This document shows, piece by piece, positions 28,150 through 37,528 of a stretch of 56,330 bases of DNA (positions within the stretch are counted from its first letter, which is position 1; each line of letters begins with the position of its first letter). Made by a program: the position numbers and the translations under genes. Source of the DNA: an uncultured Clostridium sp. (GTDB lineage Bacteria > Bacillota > Clostridia > TANB77 > CAG-508); NCBI GenBank assembly GCA_948468045.1, contig CAOKGO010000009.1, positions 1 to 56,330 of the forward strand, read 5' to 3'. The notes under the pieces are model-generated. The model saw nothing but the letters and a program-made list of their open reading frames with translations. It had not been told where the DNA came from and did not search any database.

Positions 28150-30097
28150 TTATGGTGTTAAAATCACACGAAAACTACCATTACCGTAAGCATCTCCTGT
28201 ACTATAATAAAATGCGAAACTTCCACCTACAACTGCACCATTACTGTAGTCACCGACCACGTAATAAAACTGGATACGATAAATTTACAAAATTAGATAC
28301 ATCTCGATTCCAACCAGTTGAATCACTACCTGAAGTTGATGTCTCATAGATGGCATCTCCTTTCATTCCTTTTGAATTATTATAGTTGGTAGCTTGATTA
28401 TCTGTTGTTACTTTATAAATATCTGCATATTTTCTATTTGTTGCTACTGCTTTTAATAAGTCTGTATTGTATCCATTTGAACTAACATTACTATTATTAA
28501 TATATCCTGCTACATATTCCCATGATGTTCCATTAATATCATAAATGCCATAAATATTCCCTGTTGTACTTTGTAAAACTTTTGATTTATAATCCCCTTC
28601 TCCTGTTTTATAATTAGTGCCGTTATTTGATATTTCTGTTCCATTTCTTCCATATTGGCTTTCTGCTAAATATGCAATTGCTCCCCATTCTGTATTTTTC
28701 ATCATATGGCTATTTCCTGTTAAACCATATGTAGTTTTTACACCTTGGCACGCTGTAAATATATCACTTACTTTTATATTTCTTAAACTTAGTATATTTG
28801 GTGTAATTGTTACTTTACTTGCAGTTCCACTACTTTCAAATTTTCCTACCCATATTCCTGCTTTACTTCCATCAAATTCAAATGCTGGATGTGGAATATA
28901 GTCTGCATATTTGCTGTTTTTTACTGTTCCTGTTACATTTGTTGGCTTTGAATCTGCTACTAATTTTTCTGTTTCAGAGCTAGCATCTATAATCCCTTCT
29001 ATGTTACTATATCCAATTATTCCTGTTGTACTAGTTCTATCTTTTCTATACGCTTTTGCATTTGTTGTATTGTTAAAATATGTTATTTTATATGCATATC
29101 TTGGTATCCATACAAAATAAGCATTACTATCATTAGTTCTTGCATTTGCCCAATTACTTGTTCCTGTACTTTCCGTATCCCCTGTTTGTTCTTCATATTT
29201 GTACCAATCATTTGTATTATTTGTAATATCAGCAGTTACCCAATCTATGCCATTATATTTTATTGGTGTTAATCCTCCTAAATAGCTAGCTGGTGACATT
29301 GGTTCGCTTATTACATTATTGTTCAAATCCAACCAAACTATATCTATTACTCCATTTGCTTTACTAAACATTTCGCTTTCTTCTATGGTTGGTATTGCTA
29401 GTTTTATTTCTTTTGACTTTCTTGCTGTTCTTGTTTTTCCTTCTTTTTTTCCAGTAACTATTATATCATATATTCCTTCTTTACTTATTATATAACTTGC
29501 TTGTCCTGTGAGATTATCAATTACATTAGTTTCTTTTGTAAGTATATTTCCTCTACTATCCTTTATTTCTATTGTATAATTTTCTCCAAATTCTTCTATA
29601 TTTGTTATATTTATTGTAATTGCTTTTTGTTCTAACATTCTTTCTTCGTTTGGTTCTATTTTACTTCCATTTGTTTTCGTTATATGTTCTTCAAATATTG
29701 GTATTACTCCTCCTGTTTTTTCTACTTTTATAATGTTTAAGTCTTCTTTTTTTATTGTGATTTCATATCCATCTATTTCTATAATAATTGTTCCATCTTC
29801 ATTATTGATTACTTCATCTATTTCTCCCTTTTCTTTTTGTTCATTTAAGTAATCTTCTAATAATTTTTTAGTTCCTGTATATTTTTCTGCACTATAATCT
29901 GCTAGCATCAACTGTACTTTTTCTATAACACTTTTTTCTTTCGTTTCTTCTTCTGCATTTTTTGCTTTATTTATTAATCCATTATCTCCCACCAAAGTTG
30001 CAATTCCTATTCCTGCTAAAATTAGTAAAATAATTATTGTTATAACTAGTGCAATTAATGTAATACCCTTTTCTCTGTAATCCATTTTCTCTTTCAT
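28150..30097 (-). CDS. Pseudopilin-like surface protein with C-terminal lectin-like tail reached by a CGG +1 frameshift
   Basis: The N-terminus KGITLIALVITIIILLILAG is a type IV pilin/pseudopilin signal with one membrane helix. Then come a helical stretch, an Ig-like region and, from about residue 290, a C-type-lectin/formylglycine-enzyme-like domain (YFVWIPRYAYK, GTSWEYVAGY). The first frame ends ...LLRGR then TGA at 28250. At in-frame CGG (28255-28253), skipping the C gives LLRGGDYSNG and 34 residues ending FRVILTP at a TAA at 28152-28150, which is the usual end of this domain type. I start at 30097 (AAAGGA upstream). The tail composition recalls variable regions of diversity-generating retroelements, but no reverse transcriptase is in the window. 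Confidence 0.8.
28253..28255 (-). other. CGG +1 site at the head of the lectin-like tail
   Basis: Reading is CGT GGT CGG TGA. Skipping C28255 gives CGT GGT GGT GAC TAC and an open frame to 28150. Here the zero-frame codon after CGG is itself a stop, so the shift alone decides whether the tail is made. Confidence 0.85.
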
Positions 30098-30307
30098 TTT
30101 TACAAACATTCCTTTCTATAAACACAAGTTTTTAGTTTGTTGTTTATATTATCTTTAGTTTCTACTAGAACAGTTCTTTTTATTCTTTTGTTGTTCGTTA
30201 TGTAAAGTCGATGTTACTATATATGTAGTATATTAAAGTTCATTCTTTTTGTCAATGATAATTTATTGTTTTAAGACTTGTTGTTAAATATTACACACAT
30301 TTAAACA

Positions 30308-30336
30308 TTGACTTTGCTTTTCTAAAATGTTATCAT
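30308..30336 (+). promoter_or_regulatory. Probable promoter for the membrane-anchored protein gene
   Basis: TTGACT (30308-30313), 17-bp spacer, TATCAT (30331-30336). The predicted leader would be very short, since the RBS AGAGGTG is at 30344-30350 and ATG at 30357. The rest of the 30110-30356 divergent gap is AT-rich without further signals I can defend. Confidence 0.45.
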
Positions 30337-30356
30337 TTAACAAAGAGGTGTTGTTT

Positions 30357-31208
30357 ATGAAACAAAAGAAAGAACCAATAAATTTAAAATTTACAATTGT
30401 TGTTTTATTATTCGTATTATTAATTTTTGCAGTGTTTGGTGTGTTCTTATATCATATTAATAAATCTATAATTAAATATGAAAATGATAATAATATAATT
30501 GATGAAACTAATGTACCTGATGTACCTATAAATACTAATTCTACTTCTGTTTCAAATACTACACAAAATAATTCACAAAATAATTCAAAAAATAATTTGG
30601 AACAAGATACCATAATACCCAAAATTGAAACTTTAGATATTTCTAGTGACTTAGTGCAAAAGCTTTATAACTATATACTTAAAAAAAGTGATTATGAAGA
30701 AAACTTAGTTTATTTAGATAAAAAAGTTACTAATGAAACTATTGATAATAAATTAAAATTAATGACTGTTTTTACTAATTTAGAATATTCTGATATTTAT
30801 GAAACAACTACTGAAAACGAATATGGTATGTCAATTACTCATACATTATTTAAAAATGAGACTGTAGAAAAAAAGGCAAAGGAAATCTTTGGTCCATCTG
30901 TTTCAATTGTTCATGAAAGTTGCCCTATCCATTTTACTGAAGCTATTGACTATAAAAATGGTATTTATGACTGCTATTCTTATCAAGGTGGTGGTATAAC
31001 TCCTTGGGAATCTTCTAGTTTTGAACTAAAAAAAGCTGAGCAACAAGAAAATGAAATTTATATTTATGATACTTATACTCATGTTCATGAGGATTTAGAA
31101 AATATGGAAAAAACTACTACAAATAAAGGTTTTTATAAACATACTTTTAAGAAAAATTCAGATGGTAGTTATTATTGGTATTGTACAGAACCTATTGATG
31201 AATTTTAA
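30357..31208 (+). CDS. Membrane-anchored extracytoplasmic protein of unknown function
   Basis: Not recognised. I choose the ATG at 30357, which has AGAGGTG 6 bases upstream, giving 283 residues. Residues 10-32 form one strongly hydrophobic helix after a basic start, so the protein is probably an N-anchored surface protein. A low-complexity Asn/Thr/Ser linker follows (residues 50-75). The remaining 200 residues form a globular domain with two cysteines near 190-205 and a C-terminal YYWYCTEPID. It is the only plus-strand gene in the left 38 kb, convergent with guaB and divergent from the pseudopilin-like gene. Confidence 0.75.
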   Translation: MKQKKEPINLKFTIVVLLFVLLIFAVFGVFLYHINKSIIKYENDNNIIDETNVPDVPINTNSTSVSNTTQNNSQNNSKNNLEQDTIIPKIETLDISSDLVQKLYNYILKKSDYEENLVYLDKKVTNETIDNKLKLMTVFTNLEYSDIYETTTENEYGMSITHTLFKNETVEKKAKEIFGPSVSIVHESCPIHFTEAIDYKNGIYDCYSYQGGGITPWESSSFELKKAEQQENEIYIYDTYTHVHEDLENMEKTTTNKGFYKHTFKKNSDGSYYWYCTEPIDEF

Positions 31209-31272
31209 AATATCATTTTATGAAAGTTATAATGGTTGTGACATTTTTAAAATTTCAAGATTTTTACATAAT

Positions 31273-31318
31273 ATTAAAGCGACATGATTCTAATTTTTTA
31301 GAACTTTGTCGCTTTAAT
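31273..31318. terminator. Bidirectional terminator between convergent genes
   Basis: A perfect 12-bp stem ATTAAAGCGACA / TGTCGCTTTAAT with an inner TTCTA/TAGAA pair. It lies 64 bases after the plus-strand gene and 45 bases after guaB on the other strand. A second weaker hairpin (31321-31351) resembles one inside the 5531-5774 element. Confidence 0.75.
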
Positions 31319-31363
31319 TATATTATAGAAAAGTTCTCGGATTTTCCTATAACATTAAATATT

Positions 31364-32869
31364 TTATTTAAATTGATTATCAATTTCTTTTAAGATTACG
31401 TCATGTGCACTTCCTTCTGCAATACTTACTTCTGATACTAGAGTTAATCTTGCTTTTTCGTGGAATTCAGGAATTGTAACACTTCCACAGTTACACATTG
31501 TTGATTTTATTTTTGCAACTGTTATTGCTAAGTTGTCTTTTAATGTTCCTGCATAAGGTATGTAAGAGTCAACACCCTCTTCAAAAGAAAGTTTTTTGTC
31601 TCCTCCCATATCATATCTTTGCCAGTTTCTAGCACGGTTAGAACCTTCTCCCCAGTATTCTTTTACAAATGCATTTCCTTTTTTAATAACTCTTGTTGGA
31701 CTTTCATCAAATCTTGCAAAATATCTTCCCATCATTACAAAGTCTGCTCCTAATGCAAGTGCAATTGTTATGTGATGGTCATGTACAATTCCACCATCTG
31801 AACACACTGGAATATACACTCCTGTTTCTTCAAAATATTTGTTTCTTGCTTCTATTACATCTATTAGTGCTGAAGCTTGTCCACGACCTATTCCTTTTGT
31901 TTCACGTGTGATGCAAATAGAACCACCACCTACACCAACTTTTATAAAGTCTGCTCCTGCTTGTGCTAAATATCTAAATCCTTCAGCATCAACTACATTT
32001 CCAGCTCCTATTTTAACATTGTCTCCATATTTTGCTCTTACAAAGTCAATTGTATTTTTTTGCCAAACTGAATATCCGTCTGAAGAGTCCATACAAATTA
32101 AATCTACTCCTGCATCTACTAATGCTGGAATTCTTTCTTCATAATCTCTTGTGTTGATTCCTGCTCCTACTATGTATCTTTTATTTTCGTCTAATAGAGA
32201 CTCTGGATTATTTTTTCTTTCTTCGTAATCTCTTCTAAATACTAGGTATTTTAATCTTTCTTCATCATCTAAAATTGGCAAACAAGCAATTTTGTTTTCC
32301 CATATCATGTCATTTGCTTCTGATAAACTTGTTCCCTCTTTTGCCCATATTACTTTGTCTTTTGGTGTCATGAATTTGTCTATTGGCTCTTCAAAACTAT
32401 CTCTAGTGATTCTATAATCTTTGTCAGTTACTAATCCAATAAATTTTCCTCTTGCAGTTCCATCATCTGTTATAATTACTGTTGAATGTCCTGTTTGTCT
32501 AACTAATTCAATAACTTCTCTTAATGATGTTCCTGATTTTACGTTTGAATCACTAACAACAAAACCTGCTTTGTGTTTTTTTACATGTCTTACCATACTT
32601 GCTTGTGATTCAATTGATTGTGAACCATATATAAATGCAACTCCACCTTCTCTTGCTAAGGCTATTCCCATTTGTTCTCCTGATACTGATTGCATAATAG
32701 CAGATACCATTGGTACATTTGCATAATATTTTGGTTCTTCTCCTTTTTTGTATTTTACAAGTGGTGTTTTTAAGCTTACATTACTAGGGATACATCTTTC
32801 GTCTGTTAAATTTGGTAGTAATAAAAATTCGTTAAATGTTCTTGAAATATCTTCTACAATTTTTGCCAT
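31364..32869 (-). CDS. guaB: IMP dehydrogenase
   Basis: Oxidises IMP to XMP with NAD, the committed step to GMP. The 501-residue TIM-barrel enzyme has a two-CBS Bateman insertion (about residues 95-215), the catalytic loop [10 protein letters not shown] containing the cysteine near 320, and the flap region RARNWQRYD near 420. The first ATG at 32878 lies within the RBS region, so I use the ATG at 32869 (AAGGA 9 bases upstream). The C-terminal [14 protein letters not shown] region is typical of the branch of IMPDH found in some Clostridia and protists. A cytoplasmic tetramer is expected. Confidence 0.94.
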   Translation of the reverse strand: MAKIVEDISRTFNEFLLLPNLTDERCIPSNVSLKTPLVKYKKGEEPKYYANVPMVSAIMQSVSGEQMGIALAREGGVAFIYGSQSIESQASMVRHVKKHKAGFVVSDSNVKSGTSLREVIELVRQTGHSTVIITDDGTARGKFIGLVTDKDYRITRDSFEEPIDKFMTPKDKVIWAKEGTSLSEANDMIWENKIACLPILDDEERLKYLVFRRDYEERKNNPESLLDENKRYIVGAGINTRDYEERIPALVDAGVDLICMDSSDGYSVWQKNTIDFVRAKYGDNVKIGAGNVVDAEGFRYLAQAGADFIKVGVGGGSICITRETKGIGRGQASALIDVIEARNKYFEETGVYIPVCSDGGIVHDHHITIALALGADFVMMGRYFARFDESPTRVIKKGNAFVKEYWGEGSNRARNWQRYDMGGDKKLSFEEGVDSYIPYAGTLKDNLAITVAKIKSTMCNCGSVTIPEFHEKARLTLVSEVSIAEGSAHDVILKEIDNQFK

Positions 32870-32951
32870 TTTTATCATTCCTTATATAATAATATTTAGG
32901 TTTTTTAAGGTTTTACCTATAAACCTTTAATTATATTTTTTGCATTTATAG

Positions 32952-32976
32952 AAAAAGTGCCATTTCTAGCACTTTT
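32952..32976 (-). terminator. Intrinsic terminator after rpmA
   Basis: AAAAGTGC (32953-32960) pairs with GCACTTTT (32969-32976) and continues into T residues on the minus strand. It lies 11 bases after the rpmA stop and separates the ribosomal operon from guaB. Confidence 0.8.
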
Positions 32977-32986
32977 AATAAACTGT

Positions 32987-33247
32987 CTATTGGGCTGTAG
33001 GATAAACACTTACTTGTTTTTTATCTCTTCCTTTTCTTTCAAACTTTACTGTTCCATCTACTAATGCATATAGTGTGTCATCACTACCTTTTCCAACATT
33101 AGTACCTGGGTGCATTTTAGTTCCTCTTTGTCTTACCAAGATATTTCCTGCTAATACAAATTGACCATCAGCTCTTTTTACACCAAGACGTTTAGATTCA
33201 CTCTCTCTACCGTTATGGCTACTACCTTGACCTTTTTTATGAGCCAT
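32987..33247 (-). CDS. rpmA: 50S ribosomal protein L27
   Basis: 86 residues, fully typical: [15 protein letters not shown] at the start, and the RLGVKR and [10 protein letters not shown] core. The protein begins directly with MAHKKG. Most Firmicutes carry an N-terminal extension ending in a phenylalanine pair that the protease Prp removes. That extension is absent here, and no prp gene lies between rplU and rpmA. L27 places its N-terminus at the peptidyl transferase centre. Confidence 0.97.
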   Translation of the reverse strand: MAHKKGQGSSHNGRESESKRLGVKRADGQFVLAGNILVRQRGTKMHPGTNVGKGSDDTLYALVDGTVKFERKGRDKKQVSVYPTAQ

Positions 33248-33273
33248 GCTCTCTCACTCCTTTCCGATTTGTT

Positions 33274-33309
33274 CTATATTAGGAAAACTTTACTGTATTT
33301 CTAATATAG
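33274..33309 (-). other. Hairpin between rplU and rpmA
   Basis: CTATATTAG (33274-33282) pairs perfectly with CTAATATAG (33301-33309). It sits in the 130-base gap where prp is normally found and has no T tract, so it may tune L27 expression or mRNA stability. Confidence 0.5.
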
Positions 33310-33377
33310 ACAGACGTTGTACACAATTTACTTGCGTATAACTTATATTGTATGTTTTGTTTTTTATTTCTAAAATT

Positions 33378-33764
33378 TTAAGCTTCTGCTTTTGAAGCTG
33401 TTTCTTCTTTTTTAGCTGTTTCAGTTTTTGTTGTAGCTTCTGCTTTTTTGCTACCTGCACCGATTGCTGTAATTTCTACTTTTGTATATGGTTGTCTATG
33501 TCCTTGTTTTCTTCTATAATTCTTTTTAGGTTTCATTTTGAAAACAATGATTTTTTTAGCTTTACCATGTGAAATTACTTTTCCTTCTACTTTTACACCT
33601 TTTACATAAGGATTTCCGATTTGTACTTTTCCTTCGTCAGATACTAAAACTACTTTATCGAAAGTGATTTTTCCACCTTCTTTAGCATCTAATTTTTCAA
33701 AAAATACTACATCACCTTGTGCAACTTTGTATTGTTTGCCACAGCTTTCAATGATTGCGTACAT
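33378..33764 (-). CDS. rplU: 50S ribosomal protein L21
   Basis: 128 residues. The first 102 are standard L21 ([13 protein letters not shown] start, [13 protein letters not shown] near 83-95). The last 25 are an Ala/Lys/Glu/Thr-rich low-complexity tail not found in most L21 proteins. GGGAGGTG lies 8 bases before ATG. Preceded by a leader region of about 95 bases and a very good promoter inside the 3' end of rdgB. Confidence 0.96.
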   Translation of the reverse strand: MYAIIESCGKQYKVAQGDVVFFEKLDAKEGGKITFDKVVLVSDEGKVQIGNPYVKGVKVEGKVISHGKAKKIIVFKMKPKKNYRRKQGHRQPYTKVEITAIGAGSKKAEATTKTETAKKEETASKAEA

Positions 33765-33774
33765 TTAAAATGCA

Positions 33775-33868
33775 CCTCCCTTATTTGTATACTCGCTAAT
33801 CCTTAATTTCCAGGCAATTAACTACTATGAGTTAATATTTAGGTGCCTTGACTAAGCGGATTACATTT
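33775..33868 (-). promoter_or_regulatory. Putative L21 autoregulatory leader RNA
   Basis: The 94-base leader between promoter and rplU has several pairing segments: GGCA with TGCC, AATCCGC with the complementary GATTAGCG region, and TTAACT with AGTTAA. Its position matches the L21 leader found upstream of rplU in Firmicutes, which is thought to let excess L21 repress its own mRNA. Assigned from position and fold, not from a model search. Confidence 0.6.
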
Positions 33869-34474
33869 TTAAATTTTACCATATTTGACAAGGTTTGTCA
33901 ATTGTTTTTGCAGATTTTCTAGTGCTTTTTTTCTGTGACTTATTTTGTTCTTTTCTTCTTCAGATATTTCTGCATAAGTTTTTCCGTTTTCAATTTCAAA
34001 AATTGGGTCAAATCCAAAGCCTGATTTCCCTCTTGGTTTTTGTGTTATTTTCCCATTTACTTCTCCTTTTGCAACTATAAATTCTCTGTTTTCACAATAA
34101 GCCATAACACATACTACTTTTGCTTTTCTATCTTCCTCTTTTAGATTTTTCATTTTGTCTAATATTGCTTGATTTTTTTGATCTGATGTTGCATTTTCTC
34201 CTAAAAATCTATCTGTATAAACTCCTGGCCAATCATCTAAAGCTTTTATACATAAACCACTATCATCTGCTAAAACTGGCAAATTTGTTATTTTAGCTAT
34301 TTCTTCTGCTTTTTTCTTAGCATTTTCCTCAAATGTTTTACCATCTTCTTCAACTTCAATGTTGCAATTAATGTCTTTTAATGATAATAGTTCATACTCT
34401 TTAAATATTTCTTTTATTTCTTTTAATTTATTTATATTGTTTGTTGCTACTACAATTTTTTTGATTTTAATCAC
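33869..34474 (-). CDS. rdgB: XTP/dITP diphosphatase (HAM1/RdgB)
   Basis: Removes non-canonical purine triphosphates (XTP, dITP) to monophosphates. 201 residues, with ATNNINKLKEI at 10-20 (start of the substrate site), LADDSGL near 68, SGFGFDPIF near 152 and the C-terminal SHR. It appears to use GTG at 34474 as start, with AGAAAGA as a modest ribosome binding site. An ATG two bases earlier is followed at once by a stop. Confidence 0.93.
   Translation of the reverse strand: MIKIKKIVVATNNINKLKEIKEIFKEYELLSLKDINCNIEVEEDGKTFEENAKKKAEEIAKITNLPVLADDSGLCIKALDDWPGVYTDRFLGENATSDQKNQAILDKMKNLKEEDRKAKVVCVMAYCENREFIVAKGEVNGKITQKPRGKSGFGFDPIFEIENGKTYAEISEEEKNKISHRKKALENLQKQLTNLVKYGKI
33873..33901 (-). promoter_or_regulatory. 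Promoter of rplU-rpmA inside the end of rdgB
   Basis: TTGACA (33901-33896) and TAAAAT (33878-33873) with exactly 17 bp between, near consensus. The whole promoter is within the last codons of rdgB, so transcription of rplU can be independent of it. Confidence 0.85.
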
Positions 34475-34520
34475 ATTCTTTCTTTTAGTTTAAATATTAA
34501 CTTTTACTTAATAATTTTTA

Positions 34521-34552
34521 TTGCCCAACATTTTGCACAAAATGTTGGGCAA
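34521..34552. terminator. Strong 15-bp hairpin between two minus-strand genes
   Basis: TTGCCCAACATTTTG (34521-34535) pairs perfectly with 34538-34552 over a two-base turn. No clear U tract follows on the minus strand, so it may be a terminator helped by the AT-rich flank or a 3' stabiliser for the gene at 34563. Confidence 0.6.
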
Positions 34553-34562
34553 TATTATTATA

Positions 34563-35021
34563 TTATCTTTCTTGGCTTTCTTTAGCTTCTTTATTTATTT
34601 CAATTCCATAGTCTTTACACAGTACATCTATTTCATTGATAGTTTCTTCAATACTTTCTCTTACATATGGGCTACTATATTGTCCATCTGCAAAATATTT
34701 GCCATCTATAATTTTTAAATTTGTATATGAATATCCTGGATGATATTTATTTTCTATTATTTTTAACATTTTTTGGTATGCTTCTCTATATCCACCTTTT
34801 TCCCCAACTAATGTTAAATGTCTTCTTTCTTGTAATATTTCTACTTTTTTGTATGCCTCTTGATAATATCTCATCTTATCTTGTAATACATTTAGTGTTG
34901 ATTCTTTTTCTTTTGGTAATTTATCTTTATTTTTCTTTTCATTTTCATATTCTTGTACTGTTGCCCAATATATAAATTTTAAGTTTGCATAAAAATCTCG
35001 ACATAACTTTTCTAAATCCAT
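34563..35021 (-). CDS. Hypothetical cytoplasmic protein
   Basis: 152 residues. I recognise no family. It is helical, highly charged and without membrane segments. The middle contains KGGYREAYQKML and HPGYSYTNLKIIDGKYFADG. The start follows AAAGGAG. It is flanked by a terminator hairpin downstream and a 77-base gap upstream, so it may be monocistronic. Confidence 0.7.
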   Translation of the reverse strand: MDLEKLCRDFYANLKFIYWATVQEYENEKKNKDKLPKEKESTLNVLQDKMRYYQEAYKKVEILQERRHLTLVGEKGGYREAYQKMLKIIENKYHPGYSYTNLKIIDGKYFADGQYSSPYVRESIEETINEIDVLCKDYGIEINKEAKESQER

Positions 35022-35098
35022 TATTTCAAATCTCCTTTTTTATTAAGCTAGAATATATATATCACATTTTCAGCATTATATCAACATTTATGACATAT

Positions 35099-35932
35099 TT
35101 ATTTGTTTTTTACTAACTCTTCATGGTAAAAATAGTTTTTATAATTTATATTATTGTTTTCACAATATTTTTTTATTTCTTTGGCTAAATCATGCCAATA
35201 TTGCTTATTTCCTTTAATATAAATATCATTATATTTACTTAAAAATTGAGGGTATTTTTGTTGAATATAAAATAGTATTTTATTTTTATAATCTCCCCTT
35301 AGGTTTAAATTTTCAAACCAATATTCATCAATATAATTTTTGCTTATTTCTACAATATCTTTAAAATTTGTTATGTAAGGAAATATTGGAGACATAAATA
35401 AAATTGTATATATTCCATTCTCATGAAGTATTTTTAGTGTTCCTAGTCTTTCTTTTATCGTGCTTGCATTGTCCATATCATTTTTAAAATTTTCATCTAG
35501 TGTATTAATTGACATTGCAACTTTTAGTTTTTTTATTTGTTTTAATATTTCTAAATCTCTTAAAATTAATTTTGATTTTGTTGATATTTCTACATAACAG
35601 TTTGCATCTTTTAGTTTTTCTAGTATTTTTTTCGTTATTTTATATTTTTCTTCAAATTGATTATAGCAATCAGTTACAGATGATAAAAATACTTTTTTAT
35701 TTTCTAATTTTTTTATATCTATTTCTTTATCACATTGCTTTATATCAATAAATGTCCCCCATTCTTCTAAGTGTCCTGTAAATCTCTTCATAAAGCTAGC
35801 ATAGCAATATTTACAACTATGTGGACAACCAACATATGGATTTATTACATAGTCACTTGCTGGTAAATTTGATTTTGTTACGTAATTTTTTACTTGAATT
35901 TCTTTTTCTATAATATTTATTTTTGAATTCAT
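35099..35932 (-). CDS. Radical SAM protein (SplB-like)
   Basis: 277 residues. The cluster motif C-x3-C-x2-C is in GCPHSCKYCYASFM (residues 35-48), and the protein resembles spore photoproduct lyase-type and other SPL-like radical SAM enzymes with YVINPYVG before the cluster. SSVTDCYNQFE near residue 85 and the MSINTLDE block near 143 are typical of that group. It has no signal peptide and acts in the cytoplasm. The substrate cannot be assigned. The region right of it (35933-36285) contains only a hairpin and a 188-bp repeat. Confidence 0.82.
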   Translation of the reverse strand: MNSKINIIEKEIQVKNYVTKSNLPASDYVINPYVGCPHSCKYCYASFMKRFTGHLEEWGTFIDIKQCDKEIDIKKLENKKVFLSSVTDCYNQFEEKYKITKKILEKLKDANCYVEISTKSKLILRDLEILKQIKKLKVAMSINTLDENFKNDMDNASTIKERLGTLKILHENGIYTILFMSPIFPYITNFKDIVEISKNYIDEYWFENLNLRGDYKNKILFYIQQKYPQFLSKYNDIYIKGNKQYWHDLAKEIKKYCENNNINYKNYFYHEELVKNK

Positions 35933-36042
35933 ATTATTTACCTCCTATTCCACATAGTCATCAACATCATCTGTATATTTTCCTTTATTTGCTGAATAGT
36001 TTACCATGCATATTATTGCCGCATTATTTTAAAAATAAAAAT

Positions 36043-36080
36043 TCCTATAATTCGTTGATATATAAACGATATAGGATTTT
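36043..36080 (+). terminator. Hairpin with T tract just left of the 188-bp repeat
   Basis: TCCTATA pairs with TATAGGA (36043-36049 and 36070-36076), with an inner TCGTT/AACGA pair, followed by TTTTTTG on the plus strand. No plus-strand gene ends here, so it may be the remnant of a gene end disrupted at the element boundary. Confidence 0.5.
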
Positions 36081-36085
36081 TTGTT

Positions 36086-36273
36086 TTGGTGCCTTAGCGA
36101 AGGACGTATGCGAAAAATGCCTATCAAAAAAAGCACCTTATTATCCGTTTCAAAATCAGTTATAGCAATAGTTTCAAAGAAGTGTATACCCATATCGGTG
36201 TTTTTTTGTCTATTACTATGTTTTTAATTTAACATAACTTTTTATATTTGGCAATACTTTTTGAAAAGAAATT
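36086..36273 (+). repeat. 188-bp direct repeat, left copy, starting with an att-like core
   Basis: Begins TTGGTGCC and matches 53125-53312 base for base in length, with about 14 differences by eye. The first 30 bases also resemble 41280-41309 near the integrase relic, so I read them as an attachment core. The remainder carries no gene. Confidence 0.8.
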
Positions 36274-36285
36274 TAATATATATCA

Positions 36286-36624
36286 TTATTTCCAAACTCT
36301 ATCACAATTTTTAGTTTCTTTATCTTTGAATGCTCTAAAAATATCTACATTATTCATATTGGCTATACTAAGTAAATATATAAAGCAATCTGCTAATTCT
36401 TCTTCAACACTATCATTATATTCTTTTGCTATATCTAAATGTCCATTTGTGTTTTTTCTTATTGCTTTAGCAAGTTCGCCTAACTCTTCTAAAAATAACA
36501 TCATTTCTCTTTCAATAGTAACTCCATCAAATTTTCTAGCTTTCTTCATATCTTTTATGTATTTTTGAATTTCTCCAACAGAACTTTTTTCATTTAATAA
36601 TTCTAATTTTTCCTTTAATTCCAT
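36286..36624 (-). CDS. MazG-like nucleotide pyrophosphohydrolase
   Basis: 112 residues, an all-alpha NTP pyrophosphohydrolase domain. The magnesium-binding acids are seen as EELGEL near residue 45 and EEELADCFIYLL near 75. Such single-domain MazG proteins hydrolyse (d)NTPs and are common cargo of integrative elements. It ends 12 bases inside the left repeat boundary region and starts 9 bases after the Nudix gene, so the two form a small house-cleaning operon. Confidence 0.85.
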   Translation of the reverse strand: MELKEKLELLNEKSSVGEIQKYIKDMKKARKFDGVTIEREMMLFLEELGELAKAIRKNTNGHLDIAKEYNDSVEEELADCFIYLLSIANMNNVDIFRAFKDKETKNCDRVWK

Positions 36625-36633
36625 ATCTTACCC

Positions 36634-37140
36634 CTACAATTCTATTTCTTCTTTAAGAAATCTGCTAACAAATTCCCATCTATGTTTCATAAACTGACCA
36701 CTATTTACTAAATCGTTAATTTCTGTCCAAGTTGCCCACTTTACATCTGAAGCTTCATCTTCTTGAAATTTCATTTTAGATATATCATAATCACATTTTA
36801 AAATATATGTATCAATCCAAACATTTCCTGTTTTAAATTTCGTAATTAATTTTAAATCATTATCATTAATATCAATATCTAATTCTTCTTTTGATTCTCT
36901 AACAATGGTATCTTTTGAATTTTCTCCTAATATAACAGAACCACCTGTCATAGCCCATACATTAGGTTCTAACTTTTTTTGTTTCGCTCTTTTTTGAATT
37001 AATATTTTATTATCACTATTTATTATCCATACATCTGCACCTAAATGATAAAAACCTCTATCAAAAACTTTTTGATCATATTTTTTCATTATTTCGCCTG
37101 TTGCATTCCCATTATCATCTAGTACTTCCCATAATTCCAT
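36634..37140 (-). CDS. Nudix hydrolase
   Basis: 168 residues from the ATG at 37140 (AAGGTGATGAGG just upstream). The Nudix box G-x5-E-x7-RE-x2-EE-L is complete: GSVILGE near 82, then RESKEEL near 96. Substrates of this subgroup are isopentenyl diphosphate-like or nucleotide diphosphates. The box alone does not decide. The same frame is open upstream into the dinD relic, so a fusion product is possible if the CGG site at 37256 is shifted. Confidence 0.85.
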   Translation of the reverse strand: MELWEVLDDNGNATGEIMKKYDQKVFDRGFYHLGADVWIINSDNKILIQKRAKQKKLEPNVWAMTGGSVILGENSKDTIVRESKEELDIDINDNDLKLITKFKTGNVWIDTYILKCDYDISKMKFQEDEASDVKWATWTEINDLVNSGQFMKHRWEFVSRFLKEEIEL

Positions 37141-37255
37141 AACCTCATCACCTTGATTTATCTTTTTCGTTTTAACTTTTTTCAAATTTCTTTCATTTTC
37201 TTTTTCTAATTGTTTTAAGCTCTTTTTGGGTATAGGTGATTTTTTTGGCATAATT

Positions 37256-37258
37256 CCG
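37256..37258 (-). other. CGG +1 site in dinD
   Basis: Reading is GCG GGG CGG AAT TAT. Skipping C37258 gives GCG GGG GGA ATT ATG CCA, which recovers the conserved Gly-Gly-x-Met-Pro of DinD. Confidence 0.75.
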
Positions 37259-37525
37259 CCCCGCTTGTTTAATTGCTTTTCTTACTATTTTTCCAATTTT
37301 ATTATGAGTTTCACAAGCTTTCTTTTCGGTATCAACTTTATCCCTCTTTAATCTTGATTCTGTTTGTGTAATGCGAAATAAATTAGCTGCAAGTTCTTCA
37401 CTTCCCATATTGTCTAAAATATCTTCTCTATATCTTAATCCTTTTCTTTTAGCAATGTCATCAGCTGTTTCTCCATTATATAATCCTTTATATCCAGCAT
37501 TATGAAATTTATCAAAATTCTTAAC

Positions 37526-37528
37526 TCA
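37526..37528 (-). other. In-frame TGA replacing a glycine codon in dinD
   Basis: AAT GCA TGA GTT AAG, where relatives have Gly before Val-Lys. TGA is used as a normal stop elsewhere (18957-18955 and 9853-9851), so this is best read as a G-to-T nonsense mutation. Confidence 0.6.
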
